Positions 1 through 6,689 of a stretch of DNA of 8,770 nt are shown here, piece by piece (position 1 is the stretch's first letter; every line of letters starts with the position of its first letter). The stretch spans positions 1 through 8,770 of the forward strand of contig JAZQLP010000133.1 of NCBI GenBank assembly GCA_045542755.1. The letters are read 5' to 3'. Both the position numbers and the translations under genes were made by a program. Origin of the DNA: JAZQLP01 sp045542755 (lineage in GTDB: Bacteria; Bacillota; Clostridia; Oscillospirales; UBA644). Below the pieces are notes generated by a model that was not told the origin of the DNA, ran no database searches, and was given only the letters and a program-made list of their open reading frames with translations.

Positions 1-893
1 GTATGAATCTTGCCCACGGCGGCCATCTTACCCACGGTTCTCCCGTTAATATGTCCGGCTCTTACTTTAATATCGTTCCTTACGGTGTTGACGAAAAGAC
101 CGGCAGAATAGACTACGACCAGGTAGAAGCTCTGGCAAAGGAGCATAAGCCCAAGATGATAGTTGCGGGCGCTTCCGCATATCCCAGAGTTATTGATTTT
201 GAGAGATTTGCAAACATCGCTCATTCCGTAGGCGCTATGCTTATGGTTGACATGGCTCACATTGCAGGTCTTGTAGCCGCAGGACTTCATCCCTCCCCCG
301 TTCCCTACGCTGATATCGTTACTACCACAACTCATAAGACCCTTCGCGGTCCCCGTGGCGGTATGATACTCTGCAAGGAAGAATATGCCAAGGCCATTGA
401 CAAGGCAATCTTCCCCGGAACCCAGGGCGGCCCCCTTATGCACGTTATTGCCGCAAAGGCTGTTTGCTTTGGCGGGGCTCTTCAGCCTTCCTTCAAGACC
501 TACCAGACCCAGATAGTAAAGAACGCAAAGGTTCTTGCAGAATCTCTTCTTGCAGAGGGCTTTGACCTTGTTTCGGGCGGCACTGATAACCACCTGATGC
601 TGGTTGACCTCCGTCCTCTCAAGATAACCGGTAAGGAACTTGAACACAGACTTGACGAGGTTCGCATCACCGCAAACAAGAACGCTATTCCCTTTGACCC
701 CGAATCTCCCTTCATCACCAGCGGTATAAGACTGGGTACCCCCGCAGTAACCTCCAGAGGCTTCGTTGAGGAAGACATGAAGGTTATTGCAAAGTGCATC
801 TCCGACACCGCTCGCGGCGTAAACAAGGAAGGCGTACTCAACGCAGTAAACGACCTCTGCGTGAAGTACCCCCTCAAGGTAGTTGCAAGATAA
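1..893 (+). CDS. glyA: Serine hydroxymethyltransferase, 5'-truncated by window edge
   Basis: This PLP enzyme interconverts serine plus tetrahydrofolate with glycine plus 5,10-methylene-THF in the cytoplasm, the main entry of one-carbon units for purine, thymidylate and methionine synthesis. The reading frame is open at the left edge. Its first Met (base 3) is internal, because it corresponds to the family's conserved LGMNLAHGGHLTHG segment near residue 119. From alignment by eye to the E. coli enzyme about 117 residues are missing. Numbered from that Met, the visible landmarks are VDMAHIAG (Asp83 and His86, matching E. coli Asp200 and His203), the PLP-binding lysine in TTTTHKTLRGPRGG (Lys112, codon 336-338, matching Lys229), the FPGTQGGPLMH loop, and SGIRLGTPAVTSRG, whose Arg243 binds the substrate carboxylate. 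The C-terminus is complete and ends in TAA. No key residue of the visible part is missing. It converges on the DUF1846 gene. Confidence 0.97.
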   Translation, partial: MNLAHGGHLTHGSPVNMSGSYFNIVPYGVDEKTGRIDYDQVEALAKEHKPKMIVAGASAYPRVIDFERFANIAHSVGAMLMVDMAHIAGLVAAGLHPSPVPYADIVTTTTHKTLRGPRGGMILCKEEYAKAIDKAIFPGTQGGPLMHVIAAKAVCFGGALQPSFKTYQTQIVKNAKVLAESLLAEGFDLVSGGTDNHLMLVDLRPLKITGKELEHRLDEVRITANKNAIPFDPESPFITSGIRLGTPAVTSRGFVEEDMKVIAKCISDTARGVNKEGVLNAVNDLCVKYPLKVVAR

Positions 894-914
894 TCCTTTT
901 TAAGATAGAAAATC

Positions 915-943
915 GGGCTTGCTGACGGAAGCCTTATTTTTTT
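915..943. terminator. Probable bidirectional terminator between convergent genes
   Basis: GGCTT at 916-920 pairs with AAGCC at 929-933 around an 8-base loop; a G-T pair (915/934) may extend the stem to six. On the + strand the stem is followed by seven T residues (937-943), fitting intrinsic termination of glyA, which stops 22 bases before. Read on the - strand the same stem is followed by a shorter T-run (from 912-909), so it may also serve the DUF1846 gene, whose stop lies at 948-950. The stem is short, so strength is uncertain. It is the only structure I can see in the 54-base gap 894-947. Confidence 0.6.
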
Positions 944-947
944 ATTG

Positions 948-2432
948 TTATTTATGATAAAGCTTTTTGGTGGTATACTGGGGGTCACAGGTGATGTTAA
1001 GTCCCAGCTTCCTATAAATATCCTCGTCTACCTGAGGAAGGATTACGGTGGAGTGAGCCTCGCAGCCGCGGAGCTGTTTAAGTGCCTCCATAGCGGACTT
1101 TGCGTTGGGGCTGTTTAAAGCACTTACAGACAGCGCAATAAGAGTTTCATCAGAATGGAGTCTGGGGTTATGGTTACCCAAAGTATTTATCTTAAGCTGC
1201 TGTATAGGCTCGATTACAGAGGGATTTATCAACAGAGATGCATCATCTATACCCGCCAGAACCTTTACCGCATTGAGAAGAGCGGCAGAGCAGGGGCCGA
1301 GAAGGGGTGAGGTCTTGCCTGTTACGATAGTGCCGTCGGGAAGTTCAATAGCTACCGCAGGAGCGCCGGTAAGCTCGGCCTTGGTGCGGGCGGAAGATAC
1401 CACCTGTCTGTCGGATGCGGCAACACTTGCGTTACGAAGAATAAGCTCGATCTTGTCAATGGTTTCGGGGCCTACCCTACCCTTACGGTTATCGCAAAGG
1501 CTCTGATAATAACGTCTGATAATCTCACTTCTGGAGGCTTCGCAAACCGCATCGTTATCGGATATGCAATAGCCCGCCATATTTACACCCATATCGGTGG
1601 GTGATTTATAAGGAGATGAGCCGTATATCATATTGAACATTGCGTTGAGTACGGGGAACACCTCAACGTCACGGTTGTAGTTTACGGTGGTCTGGCCGTA
1701 GGCTTCAAGATGATAGGGGTCTATCATATTGACGTCGTTAAGGTCTGCCGTGGCAGCCTCGTAAGCAAGGTTTACGGGATGCTTAAGGGGAAGATTCCAT
1801 ATGGGGAATGTTTCAAATTTGGCGTAACCTGCGGAAATATTGCGCTTATGCTCGTGATAGAGCTGGGATATGCAGGTGGCTATCTTTCCGCTTCCGGGAC
1901 CGGGAGCGGTAACTACGACGATAGGTCTGGTGGTTTCGATATATTCGTTTTTACCAAGTCCTTCTTCGCTTACTATATGGGAAACGTTATAGGGATAACC
2001 CTCTATGGGATAATGGAGGAATACCCTCATTCCAAGCCTTTCAAGCTTTTTCTTAAAGGCCTCGGCAAGGTGCTGACCCGTATAGTGAGAGATAACTACG
2101 CTGCCAACGTAAAGACCGAAGTCACGGAAAGCATCTGTAAGACGGAGAACCTCGGCGTCGTAGGTGGTACCGATATCGCTTCTTCTCTTGCTTTTTTCAA
2201 TATCCATAGCGTTGATTACTATGACTATTTCAACGTCCTTCTGCATCTTAAGAAGCATACGGAGCTTACTGTCGGGCTTAAAGCCTGGCAGTACGCGGGA
2301 AGCGTGGTAGTCGTCAAAAAGCTTGCCGCCGAACTCAAGATAGAGCTTACCTCCGAATTTTTTTACTCGCTTTGCGATCTCTTCGGACTGTTTATCGATA
2401 TACAGTTCGTTATCGAATCCTATTTTGCTCAC
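948..2432 (-). CDS. DUF1846 / UPF0371 family protein of unknown function
   Basis: A 494-residue cytoplasmic protein with no signal peptide or membrane segment, about the usual full length for the DUF1846 (UPF0371) family. I recognise the family from its N-terminus (MSKIGFDNELYIDKQSEEI), the FGGKLFDDYHASRVLPGF stretch (residues 34-51), VVVTAPGPGSGKIATCISQLYHE (172-194), SPTDMGVNMAGY (277-288), PDGTIVTGKTSPLLGPCSAALLNA (365-388) and the C-terminal TTKKLYHK. GPGSGK at 178-183 resembles a nucleotide-binding P-loop but does not fit the strict GxxxxGK[ST] spacing, since Ile follows the Lys. Biochemical function is not known to me and I do not assign one. The start is GTG at 2432-2430, chosen because a strong GGAGGA precedes it by 8 bases and the sequence after it matches the family N-terminus. 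It begins 17 bases after the parC stop, so it is probably co-transcribed with parE-parC. Confidence 0.92.
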   Translation of the reverse strand: MSKIGFDNELYIDKQSEEIAKRVKKFGGKLYLEFGGKLFDDYHASRVLPGFKPDSKLRMLLKMQKDVEIVIVINAMDIEKSKRRSDIGTTYDAEVLRLTDAFRDFGLYVGSVVISHYTGQHLAEAFKKKLERLGMRVFLHYPIEGYPYNVSHIVSEEGLGKNEYIETTRPIVVVTAPGPGSGKIATCISQLYHEHKRNISAGYAKFETFPIWNLPLKHPVNLAYEAATADLNDVNMIDPYHLEAYGQTTVNYNRDVEVFPVLNAMFNMIYGSSPYKSPTDMGVNMAGYCISDNDAVCEASRSEIIRRYYQSLCDNRKGRVGPETIDKIELILRNASVAASDRQVVSSARTKAELTGAPAVAIELPDGTIVTGKTSPLLGPCSAALLNAVKVLAGIDDASLLINPSVIEPIQQLKINTLGNHNPRLHSDETLIALSVSALNSPNAKSAMEALKQLRGCEAHSTVILPQVDEDIYRKLGLNITCDPQYTTKKLYHK

Positions 2433-2440
2433 GTTGATGT

Positions 2441-2446
2441 TCCTCC
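2441..2446 (-). promoter_or_regulatory. Ribosome binding site deciding the GTG start of the DUF1846 gene
   Basis: On the - strand the sequence reads GGAGGA, then eight bases, then GTG. This is a near-perfect Shine-Dalgarno match at normal spacing and the strongest in the block. It supports the GTG start over an internal ATG. It lies wholly within the 17 bases between the parC stop and the GTG. Confidence 0.8.
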
Positions 2447-2449
2447 GGG

Positions 2450-4630
2450 TTAAAATAAAGTAGGTACGAGGCGCTCGCTGTCAGCCTTTCTTACAAAGCA
2501 TCCTGCGGCGGGAATATTCTTGGTGCGATAATGATTGGGGTCCTCAAACATTCCGTCCCTGTATATTTCAACGGTGGAGAGAACGTTCTTGGATTTAAGA
2601 GTCAATACGCTTACGCCAATGGTATTTTTGGTAGTTTTGGGAGCTATTGAAGCGCTGGAAGCTATAAGGCAACGGTCGTTGGATGCGGTGAGTACGAACT
2701 CTGATTCCTCGGTCATGCAGAATGCGGCAACCAGAGGCGAAGCATCCGAATAAGCGTTGATGAGCTTTTTACGGTTTGTCTTGGTTTCGTAAGCGGAGAG
2801 GGGCACTCTTGCGGCCTTACCGTTACGGAAGAAGAATAGCATATATCCGGTATAGTCCTTGATAATGGCGGTGTATATGACCTTTTCGTCCTTATCAAAG
2901 TCGTACTTCTGGGGCAGATACTCACCCAAAGCAGACGCCTTGGTGTCCTCAAAGTCGTCCAATTTACCCTTATATACCTGCATTTTATCGGTAAATATAA
3001 GGATTTCTGCAACGTTGGAGCTTTCAACAGAGGTCAGGATAACGTCGTTTTCCTTAAGCTTCTGTTCGCCACTCATACGGAGAGACTGAGGCGTTATCTT
3101 CTTGAGATATCCGTCGCGGGTAATGAATACATTTACGGGGTAATCCTCTACCGTTTCTTCCTCGCTGTAGGTTTCAATCTCGTCCTCGTATATTATCTGG
3201 GTACGGCGGGGTTCGCCGTATTTCTTTGCAATATCCTCAAGCTGCTTGATGATGATACGGTTGACCTTCTTGGGGTGGGATACGATATCCTCCATATCCG
3301 CGATGTCCTTTTTGAGGGTCTCCGTTTCGGCAGTTTTGTTGATAATGTATTCTTTATTAAGGTTGCGGAGCTTTATTTCGGCAACGAATTCAGCCTGAAG
3401 CTCGTCTATACCGAAGCCTATCATAAGGTTGGGGATAACCTCTTTGTCATCCTCGGTGCCTCTGATTATGGCGATTGCCTTGTCAATATCAAGAAGTATC
3501 TTACCAAGACCGAGAAGAAGGTGGAGTCTTGCCTTTTTCTTCTCTATCTCGTAATAAAGACCTCTTCTTATGCAGTCAAACCTGAAGGCAGACCACTCGT
3601 CAAGGAGTTCCTTAACGCCCAACTGACGGGGTGCGCCCGCAATAATAACGGTAAAGTTACAGGAAAAGCTGTCTTCAAGGGGAGTTGCCTTATAAAGCTT
3701 CTGCATAAGCTTATCAGCATCGGTACCCCTCTTGAGGTCAATGGCTATCTTAAGACCGTTGATGTCGGTTTCATCTCTGATATTGCTTATTTCCTTTATC
3801 TTGCCACCCTTTACAAGCTCAACTATCTTGTCGATAATGGCTTCGGCCGTGGTGGTATAAGGAATTTCAGTTATTTCTATGAGATTTTCTTTTTTATCGT
3901 AGGTATATTTTGCTCTTACCTTGAAGCTTCCGCTACCCGTTTCATATATCTTACGCATCTGCTCTGCGTTATAAATTATCTGTCCGCCGGTGGTAAAGTC
4001 GGGGGCGGTGAGGGTGAGCATCACGTTATGGTCGGGGTCCCTTATAAGCTCGGCAGCAGTATGACATACCTCCGCAAGATTAAAGGAACAAATATTGCTT
4101 GAAAGACCTACCGCAATACCCTGATTGGGAGAAACGAGAATATTGGGGAACGTTACGGGTAAAAGAGTGGGCTCCTTGAGGGTTCCGTCGTAGTTATCGA
4201 CGAAATCAACAACGTCCTTATCTATATCAGCAAACACCTCTCCGCAGAAGGGGTCAAGCTTTGCCTCGGTATATCGGGGCGCCGCATAGGCCATATCGCG
4301 GGAATAATGCTTACCGAAGTTACCCTTTGAATCAATAAAGGGCTTTATAAGAGCGTCGTGTCCCCTTGCAAGACGAACCATTGTTTCGTAAATGGCGGCG
4401 TCGCCGTGGGGATTGAGCTTCATGGTCTGACCAACGATATTGGCAGACTTGGTCTTTGCACCGTTGAGAAGGCCCATTTTATACATGGTATAAAGGAGCT
4501 TTCTGTGAGAGGGCTTAAAACCGTCTATTTCGGGAATAGCTCTGGCTATGATAACGCTCATAGCGTAGGGCATAAAGTTCTCTTCAAGGGTCTGGGTTAT
4601 GGGAACCGCCTTGGTGAATTTTTCTGACAT
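2450..4630 (-). CDS. parC: DNA topoisomerase IV subunit A (GyrA/ParC-family)
   Basis: A 726-residue breakage-reunion subunit of a type IIA topoisomerase; with ParE it passes one duplex through another and is expected to decatenate daughter chromosomes. The N-terminal winged-helix/tower region carries EIDGFKPSHRKLLYTMY (35-51), NPHGDAAIYE (73-82) and the catalytic pair Arg119-Tyr120 in AAPRYTEAKL. GIAVGLSSNI (171-180) holds the conserved intercalating-isoleucine region. A coiled-coil, charged segment spans about 355-475, and a beta-pinwheel C-terminal domain about 498-726. That domain has no GyrA box (QRRGGKG); SLRMSGEQKLKEND occupies the expected place, which favours topoisomerase IV over gyrase. 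Oddities: Ala78 and Glu82 stand where E. coli GyrA has Ser83 and Asp87, and Asn73 where it has His78. The ATG has AAAGGA upstream and lies 14 bases after the parE stop. Family is certain; the ParC-versus-GyrA label is an inference. Confidence 0.93.
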   Translation of the reverse strand: MSEKFTKAVPITQTLEENFMPYAMSVIIARAIPEIDGFKPSHRKLLYTMYKMGLLNGAKTKSANIVGQTMKLNPHGDAAIYETMVRLARGHDALIKPFIDSKGNFGKHYSRDMAYAAPRYTEAKLDPFCGEVFADIDKDVVDFVDNYDGTLKEPTLLPVTFPNILVSPNQGIAVGLSSNICSFNLAEVCHTAAELIRDPDHNVMLTLTAPDFTTGGQIIYNAEQMRKIYETGSGSFKVRAKYTYDKKENLIEITEIPYTTTAEAIIDKIVELVKGGKIKEISNIRDETDINGLKIAIDLKRGTDADKLMQKLYKATPLEDSFSCNFTVIIAGAPRQLGVKELLDEWSAFRFDCIRRGLYYEIEKKKARLHLLLGLGKILLDIDKAIAIIRGTEDDKEVIPNLMIGFGIDELQAEFVAEIKLRNLNKEYIINKTAETETLKKDIADMEDIVSHPKKVNRIIIKQLEDIAKKYGEPRRTQIIYEDEIETYSEEETVEDYPVNVFITRDGYLKKITPQSLRMSGEQKLKENDVILTSVESSNVAEILIFTDKMQVYKGKLDDFEDTKASALGEYLPQKYDFDKDEKVIYTAIIKDYTGYMLFFFRNGKAARVPLSAYETKTNRKKLINAYSDASPLVAAFCMTEESEFVLTASNDRCLIASSASIAPKTTKNTIGVSVLTLKSKNVLSTVEIYRDGMFEDPNHYRTKNIPAAGCFVRKADSERLVPTLF

Positions 4631-4637
4631 CGCTATT

Positions 4638-4643
4638 TCCTTT
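4638..4643 (-). promoter_or_regulatory. Ribosome binding site of parC
   Basis: AAAGGA on the - strand, 7 bases before the ATG at 4630-4628. It sits inside the 14-base gap after the parE stop (4647-4645), so reinitiation or coupling between the two subunit genes is likely. This would suit production of two partners in equal amounts. Confidence 0.65.
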
Positions 4644-4644
4644 C

Positions 4645-6633
4645 TTAAATATCGGCAAGGTCGAGGAACTTATTACCGTTTTCGGCAATATATTCCTTAC
4701 GGCCGGGCAGGTCGTTGCCGAGGAATACGTCAAAGCAACGGGCGGTAGCCTCCGCCTCCTCGGGAGTAACGGAAATAAGACGTCTGGTTTCGGGCGCCAT
4801 GGTGGTCAGACGCATCATATCGGGCTCGTTTTCACCAAGACCCTTGGAGCGCTGAACGGAGTATTTACCCTTGATATCAGCAACGATATCGTTCTTTTCC
4901 TTATCAGTGTAAGCAAAGAGGGTCTTATCCTTTGTGGTTATCTCGTAAAGAGGAGATTCGGCAATAAACACCTTATGCTCCTTAATAAGGGTGGGCATAA
5001 GTCTGTATATCATGGCAAGGATAAGGGTTCTGATGTGGTATCCGTCCACGTCGGCGTCGGTACAGATGACTACCTTGGAGAACTTAAGATTATTGATATT
5101 GAACTCGGCAAGGTTCTTGTTACCCTTGGCGGATATTTCCACGCCACAGCCCAAAATCTTGATTATATCGGTAATTATCTGATTCTTGAATATCTGATTG
5201 TAGTCGGCGGTAAGGCAGTTGAGTATCTTACCTCTTACGGGGATAACGGCCTGAAACTCGGCATCACGGGCAAGCTTTACAGAGCCCAACGCAGAGTCGC
5301 CCTCCACTATATAAAGCTCACGGCGGCTAACGTCACGGGTACGGCAGTCAACAAACTTCTCTACCCTATTGGCGATGTCTACTTCGGCAGTAAGCTTCTT
5401 TTTAATGTTAAGACGGGTCTTTTCGGCGTTTTCACGGCTACGCTTGTTTATGAGCACCTGCTCCATTATCTTGTCGGCTTCCTGCTTGTGCTCAATAAAG
5501 AATACCTCAAGATTATGACGGAGAAACTCAGTCATACATTCCTGAATAAACTTATTATTTATAGCCTTTTTGGTCTGGTTTGCATAGGAAACCACGGTGG
5601 AGCGGTTGTTTGAAATGAATATGAGGCAGTCCTCGATATCCTGGAAGGTTATCTTTTGCTCATTTTTGGTATACTTGCCGTTTGATTTAATATAAGCATC
5701 AATGGCGGACACGAATGCAGACCTTACGGCCTTATCGGGAGAACCGCCGTGCTCCAAAAACGAAGAGTTATGGTAATGCTCAATGAGATTTACTTTATTT
5801 GAGAAAGAGAAGGAAACGCTTAACTGAACCTTGTACTCGGGCTTGTCTTCCCTATCGCGGCCTTTTCTTTCGCCACTCCAGAATACGGGCTCGCAAAGAA
5901 CGTCCTCCCCTGCTATTTCGCGGAGGTAATCCACTATGCCGTTTGCGTAGTAGAAGGTCTCTTTTACGGTGGAGCCGTCGGCCTTTTCGTAATTGAGCTT
6001 GAGGGTCAGGCCGCCGTTTACAACGGCCTGCTTTTTCATAACCTCACGGAAATATTCAAGGGGCATAACGATATCGGTAAATACCTCAATATCGGGACGC
6101 CACTTTATACGGGTACCGCTTTTATGGGTATCGGGAGTCTTTTCAAGCTGCTTATCCTTGCTTCTCTGCGCAGGCTTACCCTTCTTAAAGTGAAGGTTAT
6201 ACCTATACTGCCCAGAATACACCTCCGCATCCATATATTCGGATGCGTACTGGGTGGCGCAAAGGCCAAGACCGTTAAGGCCAAGAGAGAACTCGTAGGC
6301 GGTGGAATCGTTTTTATCGTACTTACCGCCCGCATACATTTCGCAGAAAAGAAGCTCCCAGTTGTAGGCCTTCTCCTTTTCGTTGTAATCTACGGGGATA
6401 CCTCTACCCTCGTCGATGACTTCAACGGAATTGTCCTTGTAATAGTTAACGGTTATTGTCTTACCGTGACCTTCCTTGAACTCGTCGACGGAGTTGGAGA
6501 GTATTTCAAAAAACGAATGGCAGCAGCCGTCAAGTCCGTCAGAGCCGAATATTACGGCGGGACGGAGACGGACTCGGTCAGCGCCCTTCAGGGATATTAT
6601 ACTGTCGTTATCGTACTGCTTGTCCTGTTTCAT
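4645..6633 (-). CDS. parE: DNA topoisomerase IV subunit B (GyrB/ParE-family ATPase)
   Basis: A 662-residue ATPase subunit, normal length for ParE. The GHKL domain shows the catalytic Glu43 and Mg-binding Asn47 in FFEILSNSVDE, Asp74 in DEGRGIPVD, AGGK (101-104), the ATP-lid motif GLNGLG (118-123) and SGTRIKWRPD (172-181). The transducer domain contributes YANQTK (Gln353, Lys355). The TOPRIM domain follows with EGDSALGS (Glu444), PVRGKILN (465-472) and CTDADVDGYHIRT (Asp526, Asp528, Asp530), then QRSKGLGENEP (594-604) and the family-typical C-terminal end LADI. The N-terminus is divergent: RPAVIFG replaces the usual RPxMYIG, and the lid motif reads LNGLG rather than LHGVG. There is no large insert of the proteobacterial GyrB type. 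The ATG has AAAGGA six bases upstream and lies 36 bases after the purL stop. It pairs with parC, 14 bases downstream. Confidence 0.94.
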   Translation of the reverse strand: MKQDKQYDNDSIISLKGADRVRLRPAVIFGSDGLDGCCHSFFEILSNSVDEFKEGHGKTITVNYYKDNSVEVIDEGRGIPVDYNEKEKAYNWELLFCEMYAGGKYDKNDSTAYEFSLGLNGLGLCATQYASEYMDAEVYSGQYRYNLHFKKGKPAQRSKDKQLEKTPDTHKSGTRIKWRPDIEVFTDIVMPLEYFREVMKKQAVVNGGLTLKLNYEKADGSTVKETFYYANGIVDYLREIAGEDVLCEPVFWSGERKGRDREDKPEYKVQLSVSFSFSNKVNLIEHYHNSSFLEHGGSPDKAVRSAFVSAIDAYIKSNGKYTKNEQKITFQDIEDCLIFISNNRSTVVSYANQTKKAINNKFIQECMTEFLRHNLEVFFIEHKQEADKIMEQVLINKRSRENAEKTRLNIKKKLTAEVDIANRVEKFVDCRTRDVSRRELYIVEGDSALGSVKLARDAEFQAVIPVRGKILNCLTADYNQIFKNQIITDIIKILGCGVEISAKGNKNLAEFNINNLKFSKVVICTDADVDGYHIRTLILAMIYRLMPTLIKEHKVFIAESPLYEITTKDKTLFAYTDKEKNDIVADIKGKYSVQRSKGLGENEPDMMRLTTMAPETRRLISVTPEEAEATARCFDVFLGNDLPGRKEYIAENGNKFLDLADI

Positions 6634-6639
6634 GCTGTT

Positions 6640-6645
6640 TCCTTT
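6640..6645 (-). promoter_or_regulatory. Ribosome binding site of parE
   Basis: AAAGGA on the - strand, six bases before the ATG at 6633-6631, the same core as upstream of parC. It fixes the parE start, since the protein then begins directly with a short tail leading into the GHKL domain. Confidence 0.65.
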
Positions 6646-6659
6646 AAAAGATATTTGCT

Positions 6660-6689
6660 GAAATAAAAATTACTTGGTGAAGTAGTCAA
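6660..6689 (-). promoter_or_regulatory. Weak candidate promoter for parE-parC-DUF1846
   Basis: On the - strand TTGACT (6689-6684) matches the -35 consensus at five of six positions. Eighteen bases later TATTTC (6665-6660) is a poor -10 with only the TAT matching. It overlaps the last codons of purL. If real it would let the topoisomerase genes be expressed apart from purL. The sequence alone does not separate this from read-through. Confidence 0.2.

Noticed and set aside
3..5. ATG as the start of glyA.
   Set aside because: It matches the internal LGMNLAHGG motif of serine hydroxymethyltransferase; the catalytic numbering requires about 117 more residues upstream.
1710..2453. A 247-codon open frame on the + strand opposite the DUF1846 gene, running into the parC stop.
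   Set aside because: It mirrors a conserved full-length DUF1846 protein. The translated sequence has no domain and the operon structure on the - strand explains the region fully.
3275..4102. A 275-codon open frame on the + strand opposite parC.
   Set aside because: Antisense to conserved ParC sequence, with no recognisable family and no good ribosome binding site seen; treated as a codon-bias shadow.
4975..5613. A 212-codon open frame on the + strand opposite parE.
   Set aside because: Falls across the TOPRIM and transducer regions of ParE, whose motifs are all in place; no independent coding evidence.
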